Positions 27,179 to 39,800 of a stretch of DNA of 64,000 nucleotides are shown piece by piece. The position numbers and the translations under genes are program-made. Source of the stretch: Azorinus chamasolen (taxonomy: Eukaryota; Mollusca; Bivalvia; Cardiida; Solecurtidae); NCBI GenBank assembly GCA_963576725.1, contig OY755242.1:5151093-5215092 (forward strand), given 5' to 3'. Below the pieces are notes generated by a model, which saw nothing but the letters and a program-made list of their open reading frames with translations, had not been told where the DNA came from and made no database searches. How positions within the stretch are numbered: position 1 is the first letter of the stretch; each line of letters opens with the position of its first letter.

Positions 27179-27383
27179 ACATTATTACAAGATCAGATTC
27201 GTAGACTTTGTCTGAGCTATTGATCAAGTGACAAACAGTTTGTATCCTGATGGAATGCCGAGTTACTCGGTGTCTCATACCGTTCCATTCTGTCTCTACA
27301 GTTCCCTGACAGTTTGCAGTCTGCAGGACAAGATTAACAATTATGCATTATCAGTTAGGTACAAAGTATTGATTTATTATTGT

Positions 27384-27604
27384 TTAACCCTTTCCTCCAT
27401 AATTGCGTTTTTTCTACGCCTTTGCAAAAAGAGTAGACCAAGATCAGATGTCCCCTGTTTGCTTATGATATAACATAGATATGATTCTACAGTTTTTGTC
27501 ATGGATAAATGTTGCTGTGTCCATGTGCTATTATAACAGGTAATCTAATTAATATTCATGATGTCATTATTTCTTATATGAAAAATCACGGAGTAAAGGG
27601 TTAA
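27384..27604 (+). mobile_element. TTAA foldback, family B, hairpin reduced
   Basis: TTAA at both ends. 'ccctttcctccataattgcg', 'atgattctacagtttttgtc', 'attaatattcatgatgtcat' and 'acggagtaaaggg'. Only one arm of the hairpin remains. Confidence 0.7.
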
Positions 27605-28072
27605 CATGTTCAACGTTTTACATATCTATAGCATTTACATTAATCTGCTACGTGTGCACGCCGTTTGATGCATTTGCGAACAGAGAAGATCAAGATCAGA
27701 CGGGCCCTTTAGGACTAGTTTGATCAGGGTATGCTATATTTGCTTATGGTACAAAATATGTAGATCTTGTTCTTAAACCTTTCCCTCATATAAAGTCCTT
27801 TTCACGCATCTGCAAACAAAGTAGACCCAGATCAGACGGCTGCTATAGGAACTATCTCACCAGGATCTGCTCGGGATTTTTTATATATATTTTTTCACAT
27901 GATATACATGTAGACTCGACTCTACATTGTTTGTCCAAAACAAACAACAAATATTTATGTTAGCGAGGAACGTGTAACGTTGCACATGACGTGATATACA
28001 CACTAAAATGTACCAATTATTATTGTTTCAATATCTAGCATATTGAAGATTTTTAGATAAATTGCGCATTGA

Positions 28073-28290
28073 ACATAGAGTAGCGTCTCTCTAAACCAGA
28101 CGTTTAATTCAGTATAAATCTAGGTACCAGTCTTCGAGACAGGCGGCTGCTTAATGCAGGGTGAAAGTCATGCAGAAATCTCCTCTAGGAGCTCCTCTAG
28201 GAGCTTTCTGCATAACTTTCACCCTGCGTTAAGCAGCCGCCTGCCTAAAAATATCTAAATTCTTCTCAACTAGAATTCCTGTTTAGAGGG
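28073..28290 (+). mobile_element. TA-type foldback, family E, with duplicated tip
   Basis: Arms 'gaaagtcatgcagaaatctc' and 'gctttctgcataactttcac'. The tip 'ctcctctaggag' is present twice in tandem. The right end 'cctgtttagagggctcc' is mutated. Confidence 0.6.
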
Positions 28291-28305
28291 CTCCAAATCC
28301 TATCT

Positions 28306-28400
28306 TGTGACCACTCTTTAGACGGACTCGTATTCATCTTAGAGAATATTCTAAAAGTGGTCACAACTCACAACATAGGGTTTAGCGGAGAAATAAAGGG
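28306..28400. mobile_element. Foldback fragment, family G
   Basis: Left arm 'cttgtgaccactctttagac', right arm 'ctaaaagtggtcacaactca', flank 'tagggtttagcggagaaata'. The tip is degenerate. Confidence 0.5.
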
Positions 28401-29268
28401 TGCATTCTTTAAGCCTTTAACTGATGAATATTCATGTACGAAATGTTGAATGTATGGACATTAATATTAATTGGCTAAGTATCAATAACGGCATGTGAAG
28501 GTAGGACGATTTGGCCGTTACAGATACCAGAATCATATACATGTATAGACCGTTCTATAGTAAACAGAGTAGACGCTGACCACACGCATTCTACATGGAC
28601 CGTCTGATTTGTGTCTACTCTGTTTGCAAACGCCTAGCATACGTCAGGGGTAAAAGAGTTAACACTTTACCAGAATAATATCCATGTACGAAATAATTAG
28701 CGGAATGGTTATCTATCTATCTATCTTTATATAATGCCTGACTCCGCTTTCGCGTATTACTGGAAACTTGGAACAAAAAGGGAAGTTTTGCCATGTAATA
28801 CTCTATCAGGTAAGGGGTTAGAAATGTTTTGTTCCCTGTATGTATACAAAGAATACGAAACAAACGAAATCCGGTCGGAAATCACTGTATAAATCCGGAA
28901 TACCGACCATAGCCAACATCACTGAGGGGTTCCGAGCGACGACATTTATCCTAACATGCGGTATTACGTAATGCAGAAAGCTCCAATATCAGTTCATTCT
29001 ACATTACTTTAGACCACCGTTCAGCTACTATATACATTGTATCTGGCTTGACGGCCGAGATTTAGATCTATGTTTAATGGTCGCTTAAGATATATTGTAC
29101 TGGACCTCATTTCGAAAGTGCATGTGTATTTATTCTGTGAAAAATGAAGCTACTGGTTAACCTTACAACTATCTAAAAATGTGCATTTCGATAACTAAGT
29201 GCAACAGTTATAATTACATAATTCTATATGGTATAGTTGTACTATTTTATAGGGCGAACAGTGAGTGC

Positions 29269-29483
29269 TTAACCCTTTCACCGCCAATGTCGCATAAATG
29301 CACAACGGCAAATAGTGCAGTCCCAGATCAGACGCCGCCTTATCAGGGGCTTCATTTTTTGTGTCAATCTCTATTTCTATATATGTGCTTTATTCCTTTG
29401 AAATGTGCATTTATTTATCTCATTTCCTTATTTTACTGAATGATTGCAGACGACAATTAGAAATTTGGCGCCGAAAGGGTTAA
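29269..29483 (+). mobile_element. TTAA foldback, separate family with 'ccctttcaccgccaa' ends
   Basis: TTAA at both ends with terminal inverted repeats 'ccctttcaccgccaa' and 'ttggcgccgaaaggg'. The inner arm 'aatagtgcagtcccagatca' relates to the H and I cores, but the right inner arm is degraded. Confidence 0.65.
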
Positions 29484-30170
29484 TTCTAATCCTACATTAA
29501 CCCTTTCCCTCATAACAACGCATTTTCACGCATTTGCAAACAGGGTAAACTAAGATCAGAGGCTCCTATAGAAGCCGTCTGGTCAGGGTATGCTCTGCTT
29601 GCTTTTGACATGATATAAATCTGATTTTTTGTCAAAGTTAACAATTCTCTTTAAATGTTAACATTATAAAAATTGAGAAAAAGTCAGATTTATTCCAGTT
29701 TATTTGAACTCTCAGTTCGACGTCGCTTTAATAACTTAACTAAAACTGAAATGAATAGAGTATCGAATAGCGTAGACTATAATTAAACTGCGTCCTCAGG
29801 AGCATATTAAGTTTGTCCGCATATTAGGATAAATAGTGATAACAGATTCTGGTAGCAAATTATTCATAATTTTTGCAGCAAACAGTTTGAATCCAGATGA
29901 GACGCAATGAAAATCAGAAAATATATAGAAGAAAATCTTGCAGTTACAGTTTACAAAATGCGCAAAGCCTTCGGTATTATTGTGTAAATAACACTGACCT
30001 ACATATATTTGAAGTTGTCATTCTCTGAACATTGCAAAGCTCGACCCCACTTTTTTCTATGCCACTTGTGTGGTTTACGATTGCGTGCGTTTTCAGTAAG
30101 TTTGTTCTAGGAAAAGACGCCACTCGGCTCGGTATGGTTGGGACCAAACCCTCTGACTACAGCTAATTGG

Positions 30171-30370
30171 TTAACCCTCTCCTTCATATAAACGCATTTT
30201 CACTCATTTGCAAACAGAGTAGACCCAGATCAGATGGCTCCTATAGGGCCGTCTGATCAGGGTCTGCTCTGTTTGCTAATGGAATTTGATAGACCTGTTT
30301 ATTTAGTTTCTAAAATGACTACAGTGCTCCACCTTCCGTATTGCATTGTAACTATTGAAATCAGTAGGTT
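30171..30370 (+). mobile_element. TTAA foldback, family A, 3' truncated, just upstream of the TNFR-type gene
   Basis: Left end 'ttaaccctctccttcatata', core 'cagatggctcctatagggcc', tail up to 'ctattgaaatcagtagg'. The right terminus is lost. It lies about 400 bp before the first coding exon of the receptor gene. Confidence 0.65.
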
Positions 30371-30784
30371 TAAGGAGATAGTATTTGTATTACAGCGGTG
30401 TATGGGTAAAACAGTACTGTTGATATGGACGCTATAGAAAGGCAGTACTGTCCAAGATCAGGAAGTTATATAGAACACTACCGGGATAGAAAATGTCGTC
30501 TGCAATTTAATGTTTTTTTAAGACACCCCCTTCCCCTTTAGTTATATAGCATTCACCCGGATGTAAAGAACATTGTATTTATATTTAATTATCATCAGTA
30601 AAAGCAATATTCGGTTGTAATAGAAGACAATTCGACATGTTTAAGTTGTTCGTTTGGAGACATTTTAAAGGCACAATTTGGTAAACACCGGGTTTGCGTT
30701 TGGCAGCTGCAATTTGTATTTTAGTCTCAGTTTAGAGGACCCCAGATTTCAGTCTGCAGATATCTGTAGTGTGTAAACGTAACA

Positions 30785-30832
30785 ATGAGACATATGCTTA
30801 TCGTTGCATCAATATGGACATTTGGGCTAGTG
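30785..30832 (+). CDS. TNFR-type gene exon 1 (signal peptide)
   Basis: ATG in the context aacaATGa, reading MRHMLIVASIWTFGLV, then donor gtaagt at 30833, phase 0. Joined to exon 2 it continues VYSSAIPYC, giving a hydrophobic signal peptide with a plausible cut after SSA. The choice rests on phase, donor and hydrophobicity; the 18.7 kb gap leaves room for another first exon (see 37554). Confidence 0.65.
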
Positions 30833-33800
30833 GTAAGTGTTTTTTTCTATCGCATTTGTTACATACATTTATGACATACATTTGATACTGCCTATAACAA
30901 TTATATATAAACAGGCATGACGGTCAATAAAAGCAGGTGGTTGCTTAATGCAGGATGAAAGTAATGCGGAAAGCTCCTAGGGGAGCTTTCAGCATAACTT
31001 TCGTCATGCATTAAGCTACCATCTGTCTTGAAAACCCAAAAATAGACATAAAATATACGTATGTTTGTAGGTCTCTGCAGAAGATTATACTATACAGTCA
31101 TAACATCACTTGCCATCAACCAAGTAATATGTCTCCTGTTGTAATTCTGAATACTATCACCACCTCCTCCATGTCTCTTAAACTCGGCGTCTCATCAGGT
31201 TGTAGGCGGTTTGACAATCAATTGTTAAAACGAATCGAGTCAGTAAACACAGCAACAGATCGAAGTTTGAGTACACATTTTGTAAGCATTGAAGGGTTAA
31301 CATGTTGAGATAAACATGAGCAAAATTATATGTAGCTTGTGCAAATATAGATCTATGTGATAGTGAATGTATGTTGGAGAAAAAAACAACTTACATAACG
31401 CATTGCTTCATACAAGAAATTGAAATGTACAGATCCTATACACTTAGCGCCGGGTCATAGATATAACTTTAGATAAAACTCCTATCATATAAATCTACAA
31501 TAAAACACATTTAAACCGGACTTTTAAATTACTTTCACTATGCATTAAGCAGCCGTCTGTCTATAATATCTAACTCCATCTTTACTGTATCCATATACGT
31601 GCATATAATAGATGTGATATGAATATAATTATAGTCGTTGTCGATCTAGTGCTAATGGCCCTTTGTCTGTCTCAGCTTAAGCATTATTCCACTGTGAAAA
31701 CATAATCGTCCGTTCAGTTTTTTGATCTGGTGCAATTTTGACTATTTCATCAATCAATGTTTTGATAAACATATTCGTCGAGTGTCTAATATAATACCTT
31801 GGATCCGAATGAGACAAGTTGTCGTCTAGACCCAGGCGGTACGGGATTGTTTATATCACGTGGTATGCGGTTAACCGCAATATTTCTCGTGACCCAGATA
31901 ATAAAAGAATGATGTCAAGGTCGATAGCATGCTAATATATTAACCTGTTTACCCTTGTTATTGCGGAACACGCAATCATTGACATTTGTAAACAGTGTAG
32001 ACATAGATCAGAGAGCTCGTAGAGGAGAGCTGGTCAAGGTCTGCACTGTCATTTAAAATCCTGTCTCACACGGAGTGGACTCTATCTACCGAACACTGAT
32101 AGGCTATTCCAATCTGAATATTCTGCGTTGAAAGGGTTGAAGAGGAAAGCGAGTAAATATTTGCTGCTGTTCTTTACAAACAGTGCAGACCCAGATATGA
32201 GGGCTCCTAAGGACGCCTTTTAAATAATCAGAGTATGCCCTGTTCGTCATTCAAATTCCTCTAGTAAGTTTAAGCCGGACTCTGCAAGTTGATTTAACGT
32301 ATCAGTATGCAACCAAAACTACACTGGAGCCTATTTAAACCTTTACGTCCTGAATATCCATGTAACAACTCTAATGGTTAAATTGATAATTCTTGAAGTA
32401 AACGGACAATACTATCCCTTAAACATTGCATTAACCCTTTCCTCCATAGTGACGTCTTTAGTCACTTCTTAAAACCACAGGTGCCCTTCGCATGCTGTGT
32501 CTCAAAAACAACAACTCCATCACAAATACATTTTTTAATCACATGTCATAAGTATCTAAAACATACCAAAATAAAGTTTTCTGACCCAACCCAAAACACC
32601 CATAAAATGAAACAAAAATCGCTAACACCCCTGCTCTATATAAAAAGTAAACGGTATTCAACTCCGACCGAAATCTGCTCAAAATCGATGGGTTCATTCA
32701 CTACGATCGTCATTGAAAGCTTATTTGACCACCGATTTCCATAAACCGTGTCTCAGTTATCAAAGTAATCATCATTCTTGATGAGCAGTCATCTATTTTT
32801 TCTCAGAATATTAACACGCTTTAACAATGAGTCGCCAAAGTGACAACAAACATCTCTAGGACGCAGGTTGACTCTAAGGTTCGAAATAGAAATACGCTAT
32901 AATTCAAGTTGAAATACCATATAACTGGTCTATAAGGTATTGCCTTGGTCTGATAGCATGCATGGATATCGTGTATTCGCAATTTCTTCAAATAATAATC
33001 TTCTTAAAATCTCTACAATCTTGATAGTGATATCTGTGAAAAGTTTTAAACCAAAAGTAAAAATTTACAAACCGAAAGTAGTGACAATATCAAGCTGGTA
33101 GTGATTTTTAGAAAATATTATTTGAAGAAATTGTGAATACACGATATCCATTCATGCTATCAGAATTTGACCAATCAGATGCTTGAGAATTATCTCAGAC
33201 TCAAGTAAAACGTTTCATAACCTCGGGTATGGAGCAATTGTATTTACTTGCGATTTTTAACCCTTTACTCCATGAATATTTATGAAAGAAATGGTGACAT
33301 CATGCATATTAATTATATTGAAATTGACAATGGCGTATTAACACATGAAATGTTTTCTAAAGCAGTTACTGGAAAATAGGATCTATATTATTCAATAAGC
33401 TCACAAAGCAGACCCTGATCAGATGGCTACTATAGGAACGAGTAGTCTGAGTTTACTGTGTTTGCAATAACGTAGAAAGGCGTATTGATTGAGTACAGGG
33501 TTAACCCTTTACCTAATTATGCCATTTTAGATCAAACCTCTTTGAATAAATCTACCGAAAAGGAGCATTAACTAGAGAAAAGGAAAATTTTAGAATTTGT
33601 AGTTTTAAACCATTGTAATAAATAGAGCATTTGCTCCTATAGGAGCAAATGCTCTAATTATCACAATGGTTTCACAAAGTGGCTTTTACAGAGTCGTCAA
33701 AAGTCGTCAGTATGAGGGAATGGGTTAAACGTTTTTCGAAAGTAATGGTCGACTTCAAATGGCTAGGGTTCAAGTACTGGTCGACTGGTTCAAGTACTGG

Positions 33801-36800
33801 TCGACTGTCAAGGGTTCAAGTACTGGTCGACTGTCAAGGGTTCAAGTACTGGTCGACTGGTTCAAGTACTAGTCGACTGTCAAGGGTTCAAGTACTGGTC
33901 GACTGTCAAGGGCTCAAGTACTGGTCGACTGTCAAGGGTTCAAGTACTGGTCGACTGGTTCAAGTACTGGTCGACTGTCAAGGGTTCAAGTACTGGTCGA
34001 CTGTCAAGGGTTCAAGTATTGGTCGACTAGTTCAAGTACTTGTCGACTGTCAAGGGTCCAAGTACTGGTCGACTGTCAAGGGTTCAAGTACTGGTCGACT
34101 GTCAAGGGTTCAAGTACTGGTCGACTGTCAAGGGTTCAAGTACTGGTGGTCGACTGTCAAGGGTTCAAGTACTGGTCGACTGTCAAGGGTTCAAGTACTG
34201 GTCGACTGTCAAGGGTTCAAGTACTGGTCGACTGTCAAATGGCTAGGGTTCAAACTGTCTTCAAAGTGCCAGTCATGTAGGTAAGGGTTAAGAATGAAAT
34301 GATATCGATATCAGTTACTAGATTCGACATGTTTACCAGATCTTGATAATTTTAGTCTTTGAAAACAACTACGAGTTGTCTCCCTTATACTATATTTCAT
34401 AATATAAAATATGATATTAAATGCTTACCCTACCCTATCCGCCCCGATAAATGCTGGATACAAAATAGATACAGACAGACAGACAGACAGACAGACGACA
34501 GACAGACAGACAGACTGGCAGACAGTCAGCCAGACGGACGGACACAAACAGACGGACAGACAGACATGCATATGCGGACGGACAGGCGGACAGATGGACA
34601 GACAGACATACATATCAAACAAATATGTCCCACATCAAGACTTCGGTGTATCTTTCGAAATGATAATAAAATGTGGAGAAAATATACCACTTTTATCTAT
34701 GATATATGTTTTTGAAAATAAAAGCTGTAGCGTCATTCTTTTTAAAACACCAATTATACGCTAGCATTTATCATATAAATCACGATCTGGTTAAATGTAG
34801 GAACACTTGAGATCCAGTTGAGGCGCCACATAACTAATCTCATCACATACAATTGTTTGCTGCTGTTTCAAATACAGTATAACCTCTCTTAACCGGCCGT
34901 TAAATTTAGTATGAATATCGGTCTTGGAGACAGGTGGCAGCTTAATGCAGGGTGAAAGTCATGCAGAAAGCTCCTAGAGGAGCTTTCTGCATGACTTTCA
35001 CCCTGCATTAAGCAGCCACCTGCCTAAAAGTGTCTAAATTCTTATCTACTAGAATTCCGGTTAAGAGAGGTTTTACTGTACTAGATTAACACTTTTTCTA
35101 TGATTATTCAAGCAAACAAACTACATACAGTAAACCCCTCTACACCGGAAATCCAGTAGAGAATAATTTAGATACTTTTAGGCAGGTAGCTGCTAGATGC
35201 AGGGTGAGTCATTTTTCACCCTGAATTAACCCTTTCCTCCATAAATACGCCTTTCTATGCCTCTGCAAATGTCACCTGTTGAATCCATGTGAAAAATAGA
35301 GCATTTGACCCTATAGGAGCAAATGCTCTATTTATGACAATGGTTTCAAACTAATTCTGAAATGTTCATTTTCTCTAGTTAATACTCCTTTTCAGTAGAT
35401 TTATTCAAAGTGATTGGACCTAAAACTAGCCTATGAGGGAATGGGTTAAGATGCCAACTGTTTCCAAGATCGATATTTATGCTAAATGTAATGTCCGGTT
35501 CAGCGTGGTCTCATTGTGTATGTATAGATACTAAATAGGGAAAAATGAATAAAAATCAGAAATAAAAATCGAAGCAGACGACAAAGTTTGATGACGTAAA
35601 AGTATTAAACATAAAATTTATATGTATAGTGTTATCCTTACAAAGGAATGAGAAATATTTCACGTTTCTTGCCAACACCCGCTCCTAGTTCAAGTTTTTG
35701 GGAAACTTTTAATAAATTATTTCGTTTTTAAAGCAGCTGTTACACAATATCTATTTATAGACATTGATCAGAATGTCTGGTCATACATAATGTTGAAAGT
35801 TCAACCCTTATACCGTGTTTGCGACCTGAATCGTATTTAAAAACAGCTTGCGTCTAGATGAGACGCCGAGTAACTCGGCATCTCATCAGGATCCAAGCTG
35901 CTATGTACAGTAAAACCTGTCCTAAGCGGTCTTTCATTTATTGACCATGATGAAACCATGTGGTTGCTTAAGACAGGGCAAACGTAATGCAGAGCTATTT
36001 TTGCATCACTTTGAATCACATGCCTTACATACGCATAAGCAAGCTGATACCTCTTTTTGGTGGTCGATTAAGTTGATTAACCATTTCCTCCATAAAAACG
36101 CCTTTCTACGCCTCTGTTAAAATCACCTGTTGAAACAATTGTTGAAACTCATATAGGAGCAAATGCTCTATTTATCACAATGGTTTCAAGCTACAAAATT
36201 CTAAAAAAAATCCTTTTCTCTACCTAATGCTCCTTTTCAGTAGATTCATTCAAAGAGGTTGGGTCTAAAAATAGCCTATGAGGTAATGGATTAAGACAGG
36301 TTCTACTGTATTTTGTAACATAACACTTATGTTACTGGTTAAAGGTTAAATGGGTATGGACTGTGTGAACGTATACATGCAGTGTATATATATTTATCAA
36401 TATGTCAAGAATACAAGTTATATAGTTCAGCTGTCGAATAAGTCTAGACATTAAGTATGTTGAGCAGAGCAGTGGGTATATAACTAGAGAGAGTGAGTTA
36501 ATGAGAGGAGAAGAGTTGGAGAGACAGATAGACCATGTTTGTTAGTAAGAGATCACGATACGAAGAATAAAACATGTAGAAAACATATAGAGGCTAAGTT
36601 GTTGATTACACCACAATGTGTATACATGTACATACCTACATTATAATCATTTTATTGCCCCCTAGCTTGCTCAAAAATGATGCCTGCTCAAACTTCGATC
36701 TGGTACAGTGCCGATTCGTTCAATGTTTTGATAAGCGTCTGACAAAGTGTCAAACAGCTTGGGTCCTGGTGAATTATTCATACGGATCCAGTCTAATTTG

Positions 36801-39800
36801 GGCTACATGTACCAGGTGAAAGGTAGACACTGTGTAATTGTAGTTTGTATAATTTCTTATCAAGGCCACAGTGTCTGACTGCATAGACCGTTTGTCTCCT
36901 AATGGTTTACTCGCCGTCTCACCCAGATACAATCTGTTAGCAAAAGTCAACATAAATTTGTTTTGAAATTACTATGAGACTGTAAGACGGCAACTGTCAC
37001 AAAATTAGCATGCTGTCTTACAGGTCATTAATGAGACTAATAGTATACCTAGATCAGAAGACCCATACTGGAGCTGCCTGACCAGGATATGGTCTGTTGT
37101 CTTCTATCCGACTCTACAGCGGATTTTTGCATGGTCAAATATTGGTCATAATGCTAATTTAGAATTTCAACTACAATTAGCATTCATATAATCGATACTT
37201 CTTACACGAATATTCATTAGGTAAGGTGTTAAACTCGTGACTTCATCTACACGGGTGAAACTTAAGGAAAATATAATTTTATCCTTGTTCAAAGGATTAG
37301 TGACAACAGTGCAGATCCAAATCAGGTAACTTCACAAGCCTTCTGATCTACATCGCATTACTTTGCAGTTTAAACATTAATCAGTTTTGGTTACAGATAA
37401 TCGATTTTGATAATAAAAAAACCCGACAGGTTCAATGTCTGTAACGGTACGCAGTTCACTAGAGTATTGGTTTCTATTATTAGAACTGGGAATTTCCCAC
37501 TTTTAACATACCGTGTCACAACGGAGCGTAACAAAATGTGTTTCTCTTCAAATATGAGACGTTTACGTGGATTCAAGTTGAAGAAACCGGATATCTCTTT
37601 GGGGTTAATCATACTGATACTCAATGGCTCAGCAGATGTAAGTACGATATGGGTTAGGTGCGAAAAGAGGTCAACCCAGCTGAATTTATAAGTCTGTTTG
37701 CAAGCATTAAACATGTCGCCTTCTCTATTTTCACTAGCAAACGGAGCAGCGCTTGATATGAATGGCTCCGAGTACAGGAACCACCTGACCTGGCTCTGCT
37801 GTCTGTGCAATGGCACCGAAAGGCGTCCATATCACTTAAAGGATTATTAACCCATTTCTTAATATTTATAAACGCGTTGCAAAGAGTAGACCCAGATCAG
37901 ACTGCTCCTATAGGATCCGTCTGATCAGGGTCTGTTCTGTTTACTAACGGAATTTGATAGATCTGTTTCTTCACTAACTGAAATTCTACAATGTTCCACA
38001 GGTTTTTTCCCATTTCTGTGGGAAAGGGGTCTAGGCCCATTGGCGCGGGGGGGGGGGTGGGGGGGGTTGTAGCGTGGACGAGCCAAAATGGGAGTTTTCA
38101 TTAAATTTTGCAATCTATTTGAGTTAAAATCTTATCTTATCTTATCATGTTTATATGGCCAATCTAGCTATAAGTAGCATAAATTACAACCATTTACAGA
38201 ATTGATATGAACTAATTCTTACTTAGCCTACTATATTCCAGCAAGAGGGGATTTTTGTTCAAGATAGGGGGAAACATACTTTTCAGAGGGGGAATGGGGC
38301 CCAATTTCTTTGTGTATTTCAGTGAAAAAACACTGTTCCACTTTCCATTATAACTATTTTGTCCATGAATATTCAATTGGTATTGAAATTTGAAATCAAC
38401 ATAGAACAGGGTTAACTACCGTAATACGGACCAATAGGCATGCGGGCTGCATTGCAGCAAGCGCTTATAAATTGCTACATTGATTTCGTTCCGTATTAAC
38501 CCATTACCTCATAGGCTATTTTTAGATACAGCCTCTTTGAATAAATCTACCGAAAAGGAGCATTAACTAGATAAAAGGAAAAAAAATAGAAGTTTGAAAC
38601 CATTGTGATAAATAGAGCATTTGCTCCTATAGGAGCAAATGCTCTATTTATCACAATGGTTTCACAAAGTGACTTTTACAGAGTCGTCAAAAGTCGTCAA
38701 TATGAGGGAATGCGTTAATCAACAGCCTGATATCAAAACACACAACGATTTATCCATGCAATGGTTGATAATTATACAATAATAGCTAATCTACTGCTCA
38801 TATATCTGCTCATATATGTATGTTATTTCACATGTGTGTACTCTAAATGATGATATCGAGCTACTTTCGGTTTTAACGAAGACGGCAACCATCACAAAAT
38901 TAGCATGCTGTTTTACAGTTCATTAATGAGGCTAATATGTATGTATACATATAATAGCATATAACAATACTTCATGCATATAGATCGTTTAATACAATAT
39001 ACATGTATAGTGTGCATACTCCCTTACTCTACAGTGAAAACATAATAGCTGCTCAGATTTGAATCCAGTGAACTGTTGATCAAGTTTCTGAGAAACGATT
39101 TATCAAGTGTCAGACAGGTTAGACACTGCTGAGAGGCCGAACTTCTCTTTCCCAGTGTAATTGTGTGTCTATTGTCTTTTTCAGATATTTAGTTTTGTTT
39201 GATTGTAGCTGTTGATTTGAACCTTTTATTCCATAATTACGCATTTCTACGGGTTTGCAACATGGTAGACGCATACCAGGGTCTGCTCTGCTTGCTTATG
39301 GAATAACACAGATCGAATTCTACAGTTGTTGGTTTGGCAAAAACAAAAAAATGTGTTAATGTTCTGTTTTTAAAACTTATTCTAATAAATATTCATAATG
39401 TCATTATTTCTTTCATGAATATTCATGGACTGAAGGGTTAAATAAAACAAAGAACTCATTCTTCGGGAATGGATCGAAGTTTCAGTTTCCCACAGGTACC
39501 CGTTCTGCTAGGTGACAGCTAATAAATTGTTTACTGGTTAGCTTCTACCGGTCCGGTATAAGGTTGGAAATCAGAAGGTACAGTGTTACTAAAAACATCT
39601 GCTAAACATTTCCTTCGTATAAACGTGTTTTCACGCATCTGCAAACAGAGTATACCCAGATTAGACGGCTCCTACAGGAACCGTCTGATCTGGGTTTGCT
39701 ATGTTTGCTAATGGAATTATAGTTCTGTGTCTTTACGTTCTCAAATGACTACAGTGTTCCACCTTCAATATTTCATTATAAATTGTGTCCATGGTTATTT

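Noticed and set aside
33679..34284. 201-codon frame rich in SSTGRLSRVQ
   Set aside because: Translation of the 26-bp minisatellite; composition and period are fully explained by the repeat.
37391..37816. 141-codon minus-strand frame
   Set aside because: No domain recognised; the opposite strand carries the candidate signal-peptide exon and a donor, and the composition looks random.
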